A DNA stretch of 64,000 bases. Source: JAHEKB01 sp049115575 (GTDB lineage: Bacteria; Bacteroidota; Bacteroidia; NS11-12g; UBA9320). Location: the NCBI GenBank assembly GCA_049115575.1, contig JAGDZU010000001.1:744001-808000 (forward strand), given 5' to 3'. Position numbers and translations under genes: made by a program. Below the pieces are notes generated by a model. That model was given only the letters and a program-made list of their open reading frames with translations. It was not told the DNA's origin and made no database searches. Of this stretch, positions 17,453-26,901 are shown in pieces (position 1 is the first letter of the stretch; each line of letters opens with the position of its first letter).

Positions 17453-17727
17453 GTTTTCTGTTTTTTGTGTTGAACATTAATTCGATGTTGAATGGCTTTG
17501 GAACTAGTGCGAATCACTACCAGATACTGCCCTGGAATTAAATCTTGGGTGTTGAGTTGATAGATAATCACTTTGCGATCAGTGCTTTCCAATAATCTCA
17601 ATAACTCTCCATTTTTGGAACACAATTCCAAACGCAAAGGGTTTCTAAATTCATTAAATAGACTGATGGTTAGAGGATTTCCGCGAACTACCGTATCTGG
17701 TGATATTTTTAAAGAAGCCAATGCCAT
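17449..17727 (-). CDS. Free-standing T9SS sorting-domain-like protein without signal peptide
   Basis: The 92-residue product looks like an isolated Por-secretion tail: LKISPDTVVRGNPLTISL, then LELCSKNGELLRLLE, then LNTQDLIPGQYLVVIRT. This matches the order of strands in type A sorting domains (PNP-like start, 'G' turn, GxYxVxI strand), but the usual N-P pair is replaced and no signal peptide precedes it. A TGA stop lies two codons upstream of the ATG, so it is not simply the end of a longer intact gene. It overlaps the serine hydrolase gene by four bases. It may be a decayed cargo gene, a cytosolic decoy or a chaperone-like partner. The coding call is supported by the overlap and protein-like composition; the function is unknown. 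Confidence 0.6.
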   Translation of the reverse strand: MALASLKISPDTVVRGNPLTISLFNEFRNPLRLELCSKNGELLRLLESTDRKVIIYQLNTQDLIPGQYLVVIRTSSKAIQHRINVQHKKQKT

Positions 17728-17728
17728 T

Positions 17729-17759
17729 TCACATCATTTTCAAGACAAATGTGATGTGA
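17729..17759. promoter_or_regulatory. Inverted repeat just upstream of the sorting-domain-like gene
   Basis: Perfect 8-base arms TCACATCA (17729-17736) and TGATGTGA (17752-17759) flank a 15-base loop. The repeat ends one base before the start codon of the 17449-17727 gene and lies in the gap after the LytTR regulator. It could be a protein-binding site (perhaps for the adjacent LytTR regulator) or an mRNA hairpin hiding the start. No T-run follows, so it is not a classical terminator. Confidence 0.4.
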
Positions 17760-17835
17760 GAATCAACCCAAAACCAGACATTAATGGCTAAAGGGCTTAA
17801 TTAAGAAGTGAACAGCTTTTGTTGAGGGGTGAACG

Positions 17836-18558
17836 CTAAAGAGTAGCTATTCTCTTCATGAGGTGCTCCCTAAAAGTTTTTCCAATAGGAATTTCTCTCT
17901 TGCCTATGGTTAAATAGTTGGTGAAGATTCCGCTGACCTTATCTACGTTAACTATATAAGATCTGTGCGTTCTTATGAAATTTGCTGAAGCCAGTTTGTC
18001 TTCCAATTGCTTTAAGGAAGAGCTCAGTATATGTTTCTTATCAGTGGTGTGTAAGAAAGCATAGTTGTCATAGGCCTCAAAGTATAGAATATCATCATAT
18101 GAAAACTTGGCCAATCTGTCTTTGATTTTAATAAACACAGCATCTACAGAAGAGCTCTGTGAAGTTTCTTTCTCTTCTTCGGAATGCACCCTAGCTAATG
18201 CAATTTCTATGGCTGTCTGCAGGTTGCGCTCTTCCACCGGTTTAACCAAATAGCCCGCGGGCTTTATTTCTTTAATCTGATCTATGGTAGTTCGGTCATT
18301 AAAGGCCGTTAAAAAAATGATGGGCATGTCCCATTCCGCCTGTATAAGTTTGGCTAACTGTATACCGTTAATTTCCCCTTTAAGGTGCACATCTAGTAAA
18401 CAAAGGTCCGGTTGATCTTTCTTAATTCGTTTTAAGGCTACGTCTGCACTTTCGGCTGGCGTTAATCCCTGGTATCCGAAATCCTCCATATAAGCCTGCA
18501 AATCTTCAGCTATGATAGGATCATCTTCTACCACCAATATTTTAATAGCGTTGGTCAT
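17836..18558 (-). CDS. LytTR-family response regulator
   Basis: The 240-residue protein has an N-terminal receiver domain (about 6-120) with the acidic pair in VVEDDP, the phosphoacceptor Asp56 in LCLLDVHLKG, the Thr in IIFLTAFND and the Lys in AGYLVKPVEE. A LytTR DNA-binding domain occupies about 145-238 (FSYDDILYFEAYDNYAFLHT, FIRTHRSYIVNVDKVSGI). The gene overlaps the upstream histidine kinase by four bases, so kinase and regulator are a coupled pair. LytTR regulators bind direct repeats upstream of cell-surface and stress genes. The genes just downstream (sorting-domain-like protein, serine hydrolase) are natural target candidates; this is inference. Confidence 0.93.
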   Translation of the reverse strand: MTNAIKILVVEDDPIIAEDLQAYMEDFGYQGLTPAESADVALKRIKKDQPDLCLLDVHLKGEINGIQLAKLIQAEWDMPIIFLTAFNDRTTIDQIKEIKPAGYLVKPVEERNLQTAIEIALARVHSEEEKETSQSSSVDAVFIKIKDRLAKFSYDDILYFEAYDNYAFLHTTDKKHILSSSLKQLEDKLASANFIRTHRSYIVNVDKVSGIFTNYLTIGKREIPIGKTFREHLMKRIATL

Positions 18559-20492
18559 TCTACTTGCTTAAATTCATTAATGTTTATTACTATTTGAGTA
18601 CCATCTTCATAAGTAAAATCTAATTCTGCACTTAGTTTTTTAGCCAGTGAACGCACCAATTTCAATCCAAATGAATCACTAGTACTGATATCGAAATCAT
18701 TTTGAATTCCAATGCCATTATCTGCAACGGTGAGCTTTATCCCCTGGTTTTGCTGTTTTAATGAGATTCGTAATTCTCCTTTGCTATCATTTGGAAAAGC
18801 ATATTTGTATGCATTAGTAATCAGCTCGTTAAGAATAAGTCCTAACGAAATGGCTGTATCTATATCTATGAGTACATCTTCTATATCTAATATTGTAGCT
18901 ATACGCCCTTCTTCAATTTGATAAGATTGTTGAAGAGATTTAATAAGGTTCTTAAGGTAGCTTGAGAAACTGATACCTTTTAAGCTATCCTCTTGATACA
19001 ATCTTTGGTGTATCAATGCCATAGATTGAATCCGAAGTTTGCATTCTTTTAACACATTTTTTGTTCCCTGGTCTTCTACCCTTCTGCTCTGAAGATTCAA
19101 TAGACTGGATACGAATTGCAAATTGTTTTGTACCCTGTGATAAATCTCGCGCAGTAAAACCTCCTTTTCATCCAGAGAATGTTTTATAACGCTATTCTTT
19201 TCTCGCAAAACATCATTCATTTTCTTTTTATTTCGTCCTCGAGAGTAAAACATTATAGCAATCAGAAGAATCAGTAATACAGCTCCGTACAGAAAATAAC
19301 TTTGGATTTGCCTCTTCCTAGAGCGCAATTCGCTTTGTTTGTTTTCAGCAGTTAGTTCAGCTATCTTTCGTTTGTCAATTTCCCCTTCGTGCTTAGCCTT
19401 AAGTTCTGCAATTTTTACATTGTTTTCTTCTAAAGTTACGCTGTCTTTTAGGGCCTCATATTCTAATCTATAAGCATAAGCCTTTTTGTGCTGACCTTGT
19501 TGGGCTTCTATTTCAGCTAGAATTTTAAGTGTCTTATATTCTTGAACAGGTGAGCTTAATTCCTTAAACATCTCTAAACCTTCCAAGGCAACTGCCTTAG
19601 CAAGAGCCAGCTGTTCATTCTCTTTATAACAAATAGCTAAGCGAATATTACAACCTGAAACCCGAACTTTATTGCCTAATTCAACAAATAGAGCTTTGGC
19701 TTCATTGTAATAAACAATGGCCTGTTCTAAGTCATCTTTTAATTGACTTGTAAACGCCATGTTGTAAATACATATGCCCATGACTGTATTGTTTCCTTCA
19801 CGTTTGTTGTAATCATAACACTGTTGCAAAGCACTAAGGGAGGCATCCATTTTCCCTTGTTCTCTATACATTGAACTTACATCCAATAAGACTGAATAGT
19901 ATTTAGTAGAATCACCTGAAATCTTAAAGCGATCTAGAGCGTCGAGTAAATATTTCTCAGCAGTCTCAAAATCACCTTGTATGGCAAAAACAATTCCTAA
20001 ATTCTGATATCCAACTCCCACATCTACATCTGAACCATGCTCCTTTTTTACCTCTAGAGATTTGAGAAAGAATTCAGCTGATTGCACATAATCTGCCTTA
20101 TATCTATTCATTAGGCCCAGATTGTTATAAACCTTGCCAACACCAATGTAGTTCTTAGTCTCCTGATAATAAGTCAAAGCTTCTGTATAGACATTATGGG
20201 CACTGTCATAGACGCCTTTGAACATATAAGCGTTTCCCATTCTCATTAAACAGGCTGTATAACCCTTTCCATCATCTATTTTTTTGGCTAGATTTCTACC
20301 CTTAGTAGCATAGTAAACTGCACTATCATAATCTTTTTTTGAGGTAGCCGCACTGAGCTTAATATATGCCCGAACGGTAGTTGTATCTTCTTTGCCTTCA
20401 GAGACTATCTGGTAGAGGCTATCCTGAGCTGAAACACTCCAACTCAGCAGCGCAGCAAAGGCAAAAATGTATGCTCTAATAAGACATCGCAT
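18555..20492 (-). CDS. Periplasmic-TPR sensor histidine kinase (HisKA_2 type)
   Basis: The start was set at the ATG at 20492 because a signal peptide begins there (MRCLIRAYIFAFAALLSW); the frame extends 25 codons upstream without export features. The 645-residue protein has TPR repeats (about 60-330, for example YIGVGKVYNNLGLMNRYKAD), a coiled linker, a membrane helix (about 397-415) and a kinase of the HisKA_2/HWE-like class. The phosphoacceptor His lies in LREIYHRVQNNLQFV (about 449); the N box is LILNELITNAYKYAFP and the G box is ADNGIGI. It should autophosphorylate and pass phosphate to the LytTR regulator encoded four bases in overlap. The architecture matches the two cyclases in the window with a different output domain. 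Confidence 0.92.
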   Translation of the reverse strand: MRCLIRAYIFAFAALLSWSVSAQDSLYQIVSEGKEDTTTVRAYIKLSAATSKKDYDSAVYYATKGRNLAKKIDDGKGYTACLMRMGNAYMFKGVYDSAHNVYTEALTYYQETKNYIGVGKVYNNLGLMNRYKADYVQSAEFFLKSLEVKKEHGSDVDVGVGYQNLGIVFAIQGDFETAEKYLLDALDRFKISGDSTKYYSVLLDVSSMYREQGKMDASLSALQQCYDYNKREGNNTVMGICIYNMAFTSQLKDDLEQAIVYYNEAKALFVELGNKVRVSGCNIRLAICYKENEQLALAKAVALEGLEMFKELSSPVQEYKTLKILAEIEAQQGQHKKAYAYRLEYEALKDSVTLEENNVKIAELKAKHEGEIDKRKIAELTAENKQSELRSRKRQIQSYFLYGAVLLILLIAIMFYSRGRNKKKMNDVLREKNSVIKHSLDEKEVLLREIYHRVQNNLQFVSSLLNLQSRRVEDQGTKNVLKECKLRIQSMALIHQRLYQEDSLKGISFSSYLKNLIKSLQQSYQIEEGRIATILDIEDVLIDIDTAISLGLILNELITNAYKYAFPNDSKGELRISLKQQNQGIKLTVADNGIGIQNDFDISTSDSFGLKLVRSLAKKLSAELDFTYEDGTQIVININEFKQVE

Positions 20493-20668
20493 AAACAAAC
20501 TTAAGTAATCCTGAGCACTATTTTTTGCATAAAATAATAGCAAAATTGCCTCAAAATCATTCACCATGATTTATCTGCTGTTCACGTAAATCTGAACTAC
20601 TTTAACCATATATCATTAGACAAATTTTTTTTACCAAATCACATTTGATCCAGTTAAAAAGTAAAAAA

Positions 20669-22240
20669 ATGAATGTAAAAAACGGAATTCTCTCGACCAT
20701 GCTTCTCTTAAGCATTACTATTTCACTCCAGGCTCAAGACCTTGGAGATCTAGACCAAAACTTTGGCTCTGATGGATTTGTTTACACCAATTATGAAACC
20801 GACAGCGCGGAGTACCTAAGTGACGTTTTGGTACTCAAAAGTTCAAAGATTTTACTGGGCGGACACATACTTCAAAAAGGCGGTGATGATTTGCTGGTTA
20901 GTCGATTAAACAAGAATGGTGCTATTGACTTAAACTTCGGAGTTAAAGGATATTGGACCTATGACATTAACGACAAATCTGGCGACCGAATTACTGCTAT
21001 GCTGGAGCTAGCTGATAAGAAAATTATTGTGGTAGGCAGCACTGCTAAGAATGGCAAAACCTTTGGATTCATTATGCGACTTAACGCCAATGGTAGCTTA
21101 GATATGAGCTATGGAGAAGGCTCTAAAGGGTACACCCTATTCAATGCTGGTTCACATAAATCATGCAGACCAGCCGATGTAGAAATATACCAAAACAGCA
21201 TTTACATAGCAGCAACCGTTTGGACGGATGACAATAACTATGATATGGGCATATTTAAATTCAGTGCATCAGGAGCATTGGTGAATTCATTCGCCAGCAG
21301 CGGAAGCAATGTTGTTCATCTCAAAGGCTCTGAAGAAGTTTCTAGCTTAGACATTGGATCAGATGGATCTTTCATTATTGGAGGTACGTCTACCAAGAGT
21401 GGAGACCAATATGGAGCTATCCTTAAATTGAATCAGTTTGGACTCAAAACTAGCGCATTTGATGGCGCTGGTTACTTGGTTTACAATCATGGAGGTGATG
21501 TAAACACCATCATGGATGTGGCTTATGATAGTAAAGGACGTATAGTAGCCATTGGTTCTGAAGGTACCAACCCAGACATCAATGGTATCATTTTTCGTTT
21601 TGACAAGAACGGGTTGCCAGATGATGAATTTGGAACCAACGGCAAAATCCAATCAGACATAGGCTCAGCCAATGGAGTCTATCTAAACTCTCTTAACGTT
21701 GATGAAAATGATCATATCCTATGTTCAGGATACTTATTTGGACAAAGTTATAGAGATATTTATGTGCTGAAATTAACAGATCAAGGAAAAGCACATCCGG
21801 ATTTTGGAACTAAAGGTGATGTAAACTATCCCTTAGATCTGACTCCAAACTATCTGCATTTCAAAGCAACATCTATGCAATCAAACGGAAGCATAATATT
21901 AGCTGGCACTACCACTATTTCAGGTTATGATGCATTTAACATAACGGTTGGAAGAATTCATCACTGGCAAGATGCAGCAACGGCTAACACTTTATCTCTT
22001 AACATTAATACTTTCCAAGTTTGGCCGAACCCAGCAAAAGATATTGTTCATATTCAAACCAACGGCAAGGTATTAAAGAGCATTCAATTGGTTGACTTGC
22101 AAGGTCGAATCATTCAAAACTGGAATGCTGATTCAGGTGAACAAAGCTTCCCTCTTTCAGCTGAAATTCAGGGAGGTTCATATTTGATAAGATTCATTTT
22201 AGATAATGCCCTTTATACTCAAAGGATAGTCATACAATAA
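20669..22240 (+). CDS. Delta-60 repeat protein, T9SS-secreted
   Basis: The start at 20669 gives a signal peptide directly (MNVKNGILSTMLLLSITISL); eight more codons upstream are open but unneeded. The 523-residue product carries about six to seven delta-60 repeats of some 55 residues. Their hallmarks are LDQNFGSDGFVYT, IDLNFGVKGYWTYD, GLPDDEFGTNGKI and HPDFGTKGDVNY, with 'LADKKIIVVGST'-type strands between. Delta-60 repeats probably form a beta-propeller. A type A T9SS sorting domain ends the protein (FQVWPNPAKDIVHI, GGSYLIRFIL). The gene is divergent from the histidine kinase and is followed by a terminator. No enzymatic function is known for the family. Confidence 0.88.
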   Translation: MNVKNGILSTMLLLSITISLQAQDLGDLDQNFGSDGFVYTNYETDSAEYLSDVLVLKSSKILLGGHILQKGGDDLLVSRLNKNGAIDLNFGVKGYWTYDINDKSGDRITAMLELADKKIIVVGSTAKNGKTFGFIMRLNANGSLDMSYGEGSKGYTLFNAGSHKSCRPADVEIYQNSIYIAATVWTDDNNYDMGIFKFSASGALVNSFASSGSNVVHLKGSEEVSSLDIGSDGSFIIGGTSTKSGDQYGAILKLNQFGLKTSAFDGAGYLVYNHGGDVNTIMDVAYDSKGRIVAIGSEGTNPDINGIIFRFDKNGLPDDEFGTNGKIQSDIGSANGVYLNSLNVDENDHILCSGYLFGQSYRDIYVLKLTDQGKAHPDFGTKGDVNYPLDLTPNYLHFKATSMQSNGSIILAGTTTISGYDAFNITVGRIHHWQDAATANTLSLNINTFQVWPNPAKDIVHIQTNGKVLKSIQLVDLQGRIIQNWNADSGEQSFPLSAEIQGGSYLIRFILDNALYTQRIVIQ

Positions 22241-22275
22241 AGAATTTTCAACGCTAAGGATAGAAGATACAATTA

Positions 22276-22301
22276 GAGCTCGACTAAGTCGGGCTTTTTT
22301 T
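22276..22301 (+). terminator. Rho-independent terminator of the delta-60 gene
   Basis: An 8-base-pair stem (AGCTCGAC / GTCGGGCT, one G-T pair) with loop TAA is followed by seven T. It lies 36 bases past the stop and before the convergent transporter gene. Confidence 0.8.
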
Positions 22302-22312
22302 GTGATTGAAAT

Positions 22313-24079
22313 CTAAGCTTCCACTGTTTCTGTTTCCGTCAAGCCTTCTAAGATTGTGTCGGATTTGATGTAGAGCAATTCCACTGCATCCATGAGATGG
22401 TTGGTGATTTGGGCTATAAGGTGATGATCATTAGTCAGCGAAATAGCCATGTCACTTGAAATCAACTGTTCTCTGACTAAATGATCCAAAGTAGCATTAA
22501 GTAACTTTTCATCCATTAACACCTTATTCTTAAGTCGGGTAAAATTTTCCAAATACTGTTCTGTTCCATCGGCTATTTGGTTAACGTATATAGCTCGCAA
22601 AACTTTGGTCATCCGCTTTCTTAATTTGTTATACTCTTTCTTAACATGTTTATTATCGGAAAGCATATGTTCGTCTATGTTCTTTTGTATGGCCTTGGCT
22701 GCCTTAATTGCAGTCATTACATGCCTGTTGGCCAAACGAATTTGATAAAGCTCGTTGGCTTTATTTTTAGAAAGAGTAAACAATGCGGTAATCTTAGCGA
22801 TGTATTCAAGTATTAAACTATAAATAGTTTTAACCTTAGAATAATACATTTCATTGATATCAACATCTATAAGCTCTTTTGACTTCTTTATTAATTCCTT
22901 GGGTTTAATAGGTTCGTGCAAAGACGTTCGATGGATATTAAAGGCATGAGTCATTATTTCATACACAGGCCCCTCAAAAACGCGTTTAGATTCATTAATG
23001 ATTGCCTGAATTGCCGTAGGAGAATAGCTCAATGCACTTTCATTTAAGTAAACCGGTTTATCTACCTGAACTCCTTTGGGTTGAGTTTCAGGAACCATTC
23101 TTACCACTATCTTTTGTATTAGCGGGACAAACCACATTAGGGTGAAGGTATTTATGATATTAAAAGATGTGTGAAAAACTGATAGTGCAACGGGTATAGC
23201 AACTGCTGATTGAAAAGGTGAATCGCTTCCATTATTGGTAACTATCATTTCTACCATATTCAAGAATGGATAGAACAAAATGAGCATCCATAAGACCCCT
23301 AAAGTATTAAAAATCAAATGAGCTCGCGCTGCCCTTTTACCATTAAAGCTCCCAATTAAGCTGGCCAAATTTGCAGTGATAGTGGTTCCAATATTCTCTC
23401 CCAACACCATGGCAGCGGCCATTTCAAATGGGATCCATCCCTCGTAACACATCACCAAGGTGAGAGCCATTGTGGCTGAAGAAGATTGAATTACCACGGT
23501 TAGTATGGTACCTATTGCTAAGAACAAGATCACAGACAGATACCCCATATCTGTATACGACTTAAGCCATTCTAGTATCTCTGGATTTTGCTTTATATCT
23601 GGAACCGCTTCTTTTAAGAATTGAAGCCCGATAAATAAAACAGCAAAACCTATAGTGAACAACCCCCAATTTTTTCTCTTTGGTTTATTGGAGAATGAAA
23701 GAACAAAACCAAGGGCAATCAGTGGTAGTGCTAAAGCACTCATACTCACTTTGAAACCTAGAATAGTTATTATCCAGGCCGTAACTGTTGTACCAATGTT
23801 GGCACCCATAATTACACCAATAGATTCTGTTAGGGTAAGAAGGGAAGCATTCACAAAACTCACAACCATTAAGGTAGTAGCCGATGAAGATTGAATAACT
23901 GTGGTTACCAAGAAACCTGTAAATATGGCAAACACCCTATTCTTGGTCATAGATGCTAGAATTTTCCTCATGCCATCTCCCGCAACGGCCATAAGAGCAT
24001 CGCTCATGGTTTGCATTCCATAAAGAAATAGGCCTAACGAACCGAGAAGGGTGAGTATTTCAAAAACTCCAAATTCCAT
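22313..24079 (-). CDS. Na/Pi cotransporter family protein with PhoU-like C-terminus
   Basis: The 588-residue membrane protein belongs to the NptA/SLC34 family and probably moves phosphate with sodium across the inner membrane. The two inverted Na_Pi_cotrans repeats are visible, each with the QSSS motif: TTVIQSSSATTLMVV (about 60-75) and TVVIQSSSATMALTLVM (about 197-213). Each is followed by a G-(A/E)-N-I-G-T-T motif. About nine hydrophobic segments occupy residues 5-320. The last 240 residues are helical and soluble, of the PhoU-like type usual in bacterial members (for example MTHAFNIHRTSL). It converges with the delta-60 gene and stands alone. Regulation by phosphate is likely in general, but no Pho box was recognised. 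Confidence 0.92.
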   Translation of the reverse strand: MEFGVFEILTLLGSLGLFLYGMQTMSDALMAVAGDGMRKILASMTKNRVFAIFTGFLVTTVIQSSSATTLMVVSFVNASLLTLTESIGVIMGANIGTTVTAWIITILGFKVSMSALALPLIALGFVLSFSNKPKRKNWGLFTIGFAVLFIGLQFLKEAVPDIKQNPEILEWLKSYTDMGYLSVILFLAIGTILTVVIQSSSATMALTLVMCYEGWIPFEMAAAMVLGENIGTTITANLASLIGSFNGKRAARAHLIFNTLGVLWMLILFYPFLNMVEMIVTNNGSDSPFQSAVAIPVALSVFHTSFNIINTFTLMWFVPLIQKIVVRMVPETQPKGVQVDKPVYLNESALSYSPTAIQAIINESKRVFEGPVYEIMTHAFNIHRTSLHEPIKPKELIKKSKELIDVDINEMYYSKVKTIYSLILEYIAKITALFTLSKNKANELYQIRLANRHVMTAIKAAKAIQKNIDEHMLSDNKHVKKEYNKLRKRMTKVLRAIYVNQIADGTEQYLENFTRLKNKVLMDEKLLNATLDHLVREQLISSDMAISLTNDHHLIAQITNHLMDAVELLYIKSDTILEGLTETETVEA

Positions 24080-24192
24080 TTAAATCAGCTCGTAAAACTA
24101 CAGAATTCTGAGTCAACACCTTTTATGATAAAATACTGGATTATCAATGATGCTTAGCATATGTCATTTGAATTATTCCATATATTTGAGAG

Positions 24193-25998
24193 ATGCGCTT
24201 CTCTTGCCTTATTGCTAGCACTGTAATCTTAATGAGTTTCGGACAGACTTTATACGGTCAAACCAATATTCGTGTCACCAATTCAGAAGCAGCAAAAATT
24301 CTAGAAGGGAATTACAACCCTTTGAACTACTCGGCTCAAACCGTCATTGCAGATCACTCCCGTATCATTTGTGAAATTAAGGACAGAATATCTTCCGATA
24401 GTCTCAAGTCTAATTTGCTCAAGCTGGAGTCATTTGAAACTCGTCACACCTATTCAGACACTCTTTCGTCAACAACAGGTATTGGCGCGGCTAGAAGATG
24501 GGTTTACAAACAATTTGAAGCTTATAGTCAAGCCAATGGTGGCCGACTTTTGCCAACATATCTCGAATTTGATTATTTAAACGGGAGTTGTGGAGATGGT
24601 TATGGTTTTAAGAATGTACTTGCTGTTTTACCCGGAACAGATAGCTCTGAAAAAGACATCATAATTATAGAGGCGCATATGGACAGTCGATGCGAAATCC
24701 CATGTAGCATTAGCTGTTTTGCACCTGGGGCAGATGACAATGGCAGTGGAAGTGTTCTAGTAATGGAACTGGCAAGAGTCATGGCAAAATATAGCTTTGA
24801 GCACACCATAGTATTTATGCTCACTATAGGTGAAGAGGAAGGTCTATTCGGGGCGGAGGCAATGTCTAAATACTGTGTAGACAAGCAGATTGAAATTAAA
24901 GCGGTTCAAAACAACGATATAGTTGGTGGAATAACATGCGGTAAAACAGCTTCTCCTCCAGGATGCCCTAATGAAGGGCATATAGACAGCACCCAACTTA
25001 AGATTTATTCATATCAAGGACTAAGTGCACCAAATAGAAGCTTCGCCCGAACGGTTAAAATGTATTACGATGAAAAGCTCAAACCTATAGCAGATGTTCC
25101 TATGGATATTACTGTGATGTCTTTGGAAGACCGAACAGGAAGAGGTGGAGATCATATTCCATTTAGGCTAGACGGATTTAGAAGCATTCGTTTTACATCT
25201 GCCAATGAACATGGAGATGCCAATGTAGGGCCTTCTTATGTAGACAGACAACATACTAGCGGGGATGTAGTTGGCATAGACACTAACAATGATAATTCGC
25301 TTGATGAGTATTACGTAGACTTTAATTATCTACGAAGAAATGCAGTGATTAATGGAATGAGCGCTGCCTTACTTGCCCTTGGTCCTGAAACGCCAACAGC
25401 TAGTGTTACTGCAGAAGCCAGTGGATTGGAAGTGAATATAATCAGCCCGTCCTCTTTTTATAAGGGATATAGAATTGCAGTGAGAAATTCAGCTGCGAAT
25501 CAGAATTTTGATGCCGTCTACTATACAGAATCTTCATCGTACACTATTCCTGGTTTAGAGTCTGGTAAACGCTATTTAATTAGTGTTGCCGCTATGGACG
25601 ATAAAGGCATCATGAGTCCTTTTTCAGGAGAAGTATTTATTGAAGCCAATGTCTCAACACTACAAGCTGATGAAGATCCTTTAGACCTGGTTGCTGCTTG
25701 TAGTTTTGGCAATATCAACGCAACCGAACTAGATAAAAAAATCAGGATGCATTGCAAACCCAATCCTGTAGGTAATCAATCCGTTTTTGTAATTAATAGT
25801 CCAATCAACTATATGGGTAAATCAGCATTGATTCAAATTATGGATACGCGTGGAAGCACGGTAGACATTATAGATTTGAACAGCATGAAAAATAAGATGG
25901 AAGTGAAGTACAATACCAAGCTCCCTTCTGGTGTTTATTTCTATAGTCTTTTAATAGATGGTATGCCGGTTGCTAATCAAAGAATGCTCATTTATTAA
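24193..25998 (+). CDS. M28-family zinc metallopeptidase, T9SS-secreted
   Basis: The 601-residue protein has a signal peptide (about 1-23, ending TLYGQ). A peptidase M28 domain follows with the co-catalytic zinc ligands: His in IIIEAHMDSRCE (about 159), Asp in PGADDNGSGS, the Glu pair in TIGEEEGLFGA, Asp in NNDIVGG and a C-terminal His in DRQHTSGD. M28 enzymes are aminopeptidases or carboxypeptidases that trim peptides. An insertion with CEIPCSISCFAPG adds cysteines near the active site, probably disulfide-bonded. An FN3-like domain (about 400-485) and a type A T9SS sorting domain (MHCKPNPVGNQSVFVI, GVYFYSLLI) complete it. It likely feeds on external protein. It is divergent from the phosphate transporter gene. 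Confidence 0.92.
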   Translation: MRFSCLIASTVILMSFGQTLYGQTNIRVTNSEAAKILEGNYNPLNYSAQTVIADHSRIICEIKDRISSDSLKSNLLKLESFETRHTYSDTLSSTTGIGAARRWVYKQFEAYSQANGGRLLPTYLEFDYLNGSCGDGYGFKNVLAVLPGTDSSEKDIIIIEAHMDSRCEIPCSISCFAPGADDNGSGSVLVMELARVMAKYSFEHTIVFMLTIGEEEGLFGAEAMSKYCVDKQIEIKAVQNNDIVGGITCGKTASPPGCPNEGHIDSTQLKIYSYQGLSAPNRSFARTVKMYYDEKLKPIADVPMDITVMSLEDRTGRGGDHIPFRLDGFRSIRFTSANEHGDANVGPSYVDRQHTSGDVVGIDTNNDNSLDEYYVDFNYLRRNAVINGMSAALLALGPETPTASVTAEASGLEVNIISPSSFYKGYRIAVRNSAANQNFDAVYYTESSSYTIPGLESGKRYLISVAAMDDKGIMSPFSGEVFIEANVSTLQADEDPLDLVAACSFGNINATELDKKIRMHCKPNPVGNQSVFVINSPINYMGKSALIQIMDTRGSTVDIIDLNSMKNKMEVKYNTKLPSGVYFYSLLIDGMPVANQRMLIY

Positions 25999-26037
25999 CT
26001 TTGCTGCTATCTTAACCAGCATCAATTACTCCAATTA

Positions 26038-26778
26038 CTAGCTATGATTATGATGATATACCTTAATAAATCGTCTTAGAATTTCGTTGGCTTCAGGGGT
26101 TTCAACGTCTTGAACTGATGCAATTAGTTCATCTGACTTATCAGGATTAAAATATCCAAAATTAGCATATGTCCTTATCCTAACCATTATCTCGTTTGCA
26201 TCTGCCTCAGGGTGAAATTGCGTGGCATAAATATTATTTTTTATCCTGAACATTTGGACTGGACAGTCTTTAGACGACAACAGAAGTGTGGCTTCTTGAG
26301 GAACATAATCACAAGCTTCTTTATGGCCAACAAAAGCTAGAAAATCATTTTTCAAATCACTTAGAAGCGGATCATGATACCCATCCGCAGTTTTGAATAC
26401 GGATACACTACCCACTGGTTCTGAATACCTGTTGGATATAGGTACTCCGCAATAATTGCCTAGAAGTCCATTACCCGAACAAGCTCCAAGAAAAGGAAAA
26501 TCTTGCTCAATAACTTGATCGAACAATTGGTCATAGAATGATTCAATTCTTTTTTGAGTTGCACTCTTTTTATGGCTAGGGCAGCTCACATCGAAAGGGC
26601 TTCCTCCAGCTATTATTGCACTGTAGCTATTCAGGTCAACCGCGAACTCTTTTTCTTGTTCAAGCCTGAATCGCTCGGTTTCATCCCTTGTTAATTCTCC
26701 AATCCTTAAAAATGCTTCAAACTCGCTATCAGCAGCTTGTTCCTCTGGTCTCATTTGTAATATGAGTACTTTCTTCAT
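26038..26778 (-). CDS. Class I glutamine amidotransferase (GMP synthase-like)
   Basis: The 246-residue cytoplasmic protein is a stand-alone GATase1 domain. The triad is visible: Cys100 in FPFLGACSGNGLLG, and His and Glu in YATQFHPEADANE (about 188-193). The family's 'GGSPFDVS' turn is at about 58-65. Stand-alone members usually hydrolyse gamma-glutamyl amides or serve unknown synthases. The sequence resembles the GMP-synthase-like glutaminase group rather than PuuD. No synthase partner lies nearby. It is divergent from the OsmC gene. Confidence 0.88.
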   Translation of the reverse strand: MKKVLILQMRPEEQAADSEFEAFLRIGELTRDETERFRLEQEKEFAVDLNSYSAIIAGGSPFDVSCPSHKKSATQKRIESFYDQLFDQVIEQDFPFLGACSGNGLLGNYCGVPISNRYSEPVGSVSVFKTADGYHDPLLSDLKNDFLAFVGHKEACDYVPQEATLLLSSKDCPVQMFRIKNNIYATQFHPEADANEIMVRIRTYANFGYFNPDKSDELIASVQDVETPEANEILRRFIKVYHHNHS

Positions 26779-26901
26779 TCTGATTTCAAATATGAACTAT
26801 TCTGCACATTCAATTTAACATCCAAGGGTATAAATACATTGATTTGGGAAATCGAGTCATGTTTCACGTTCCTCCTCGTTAGTTAAGAAAAGAAAACAAT
26901 T

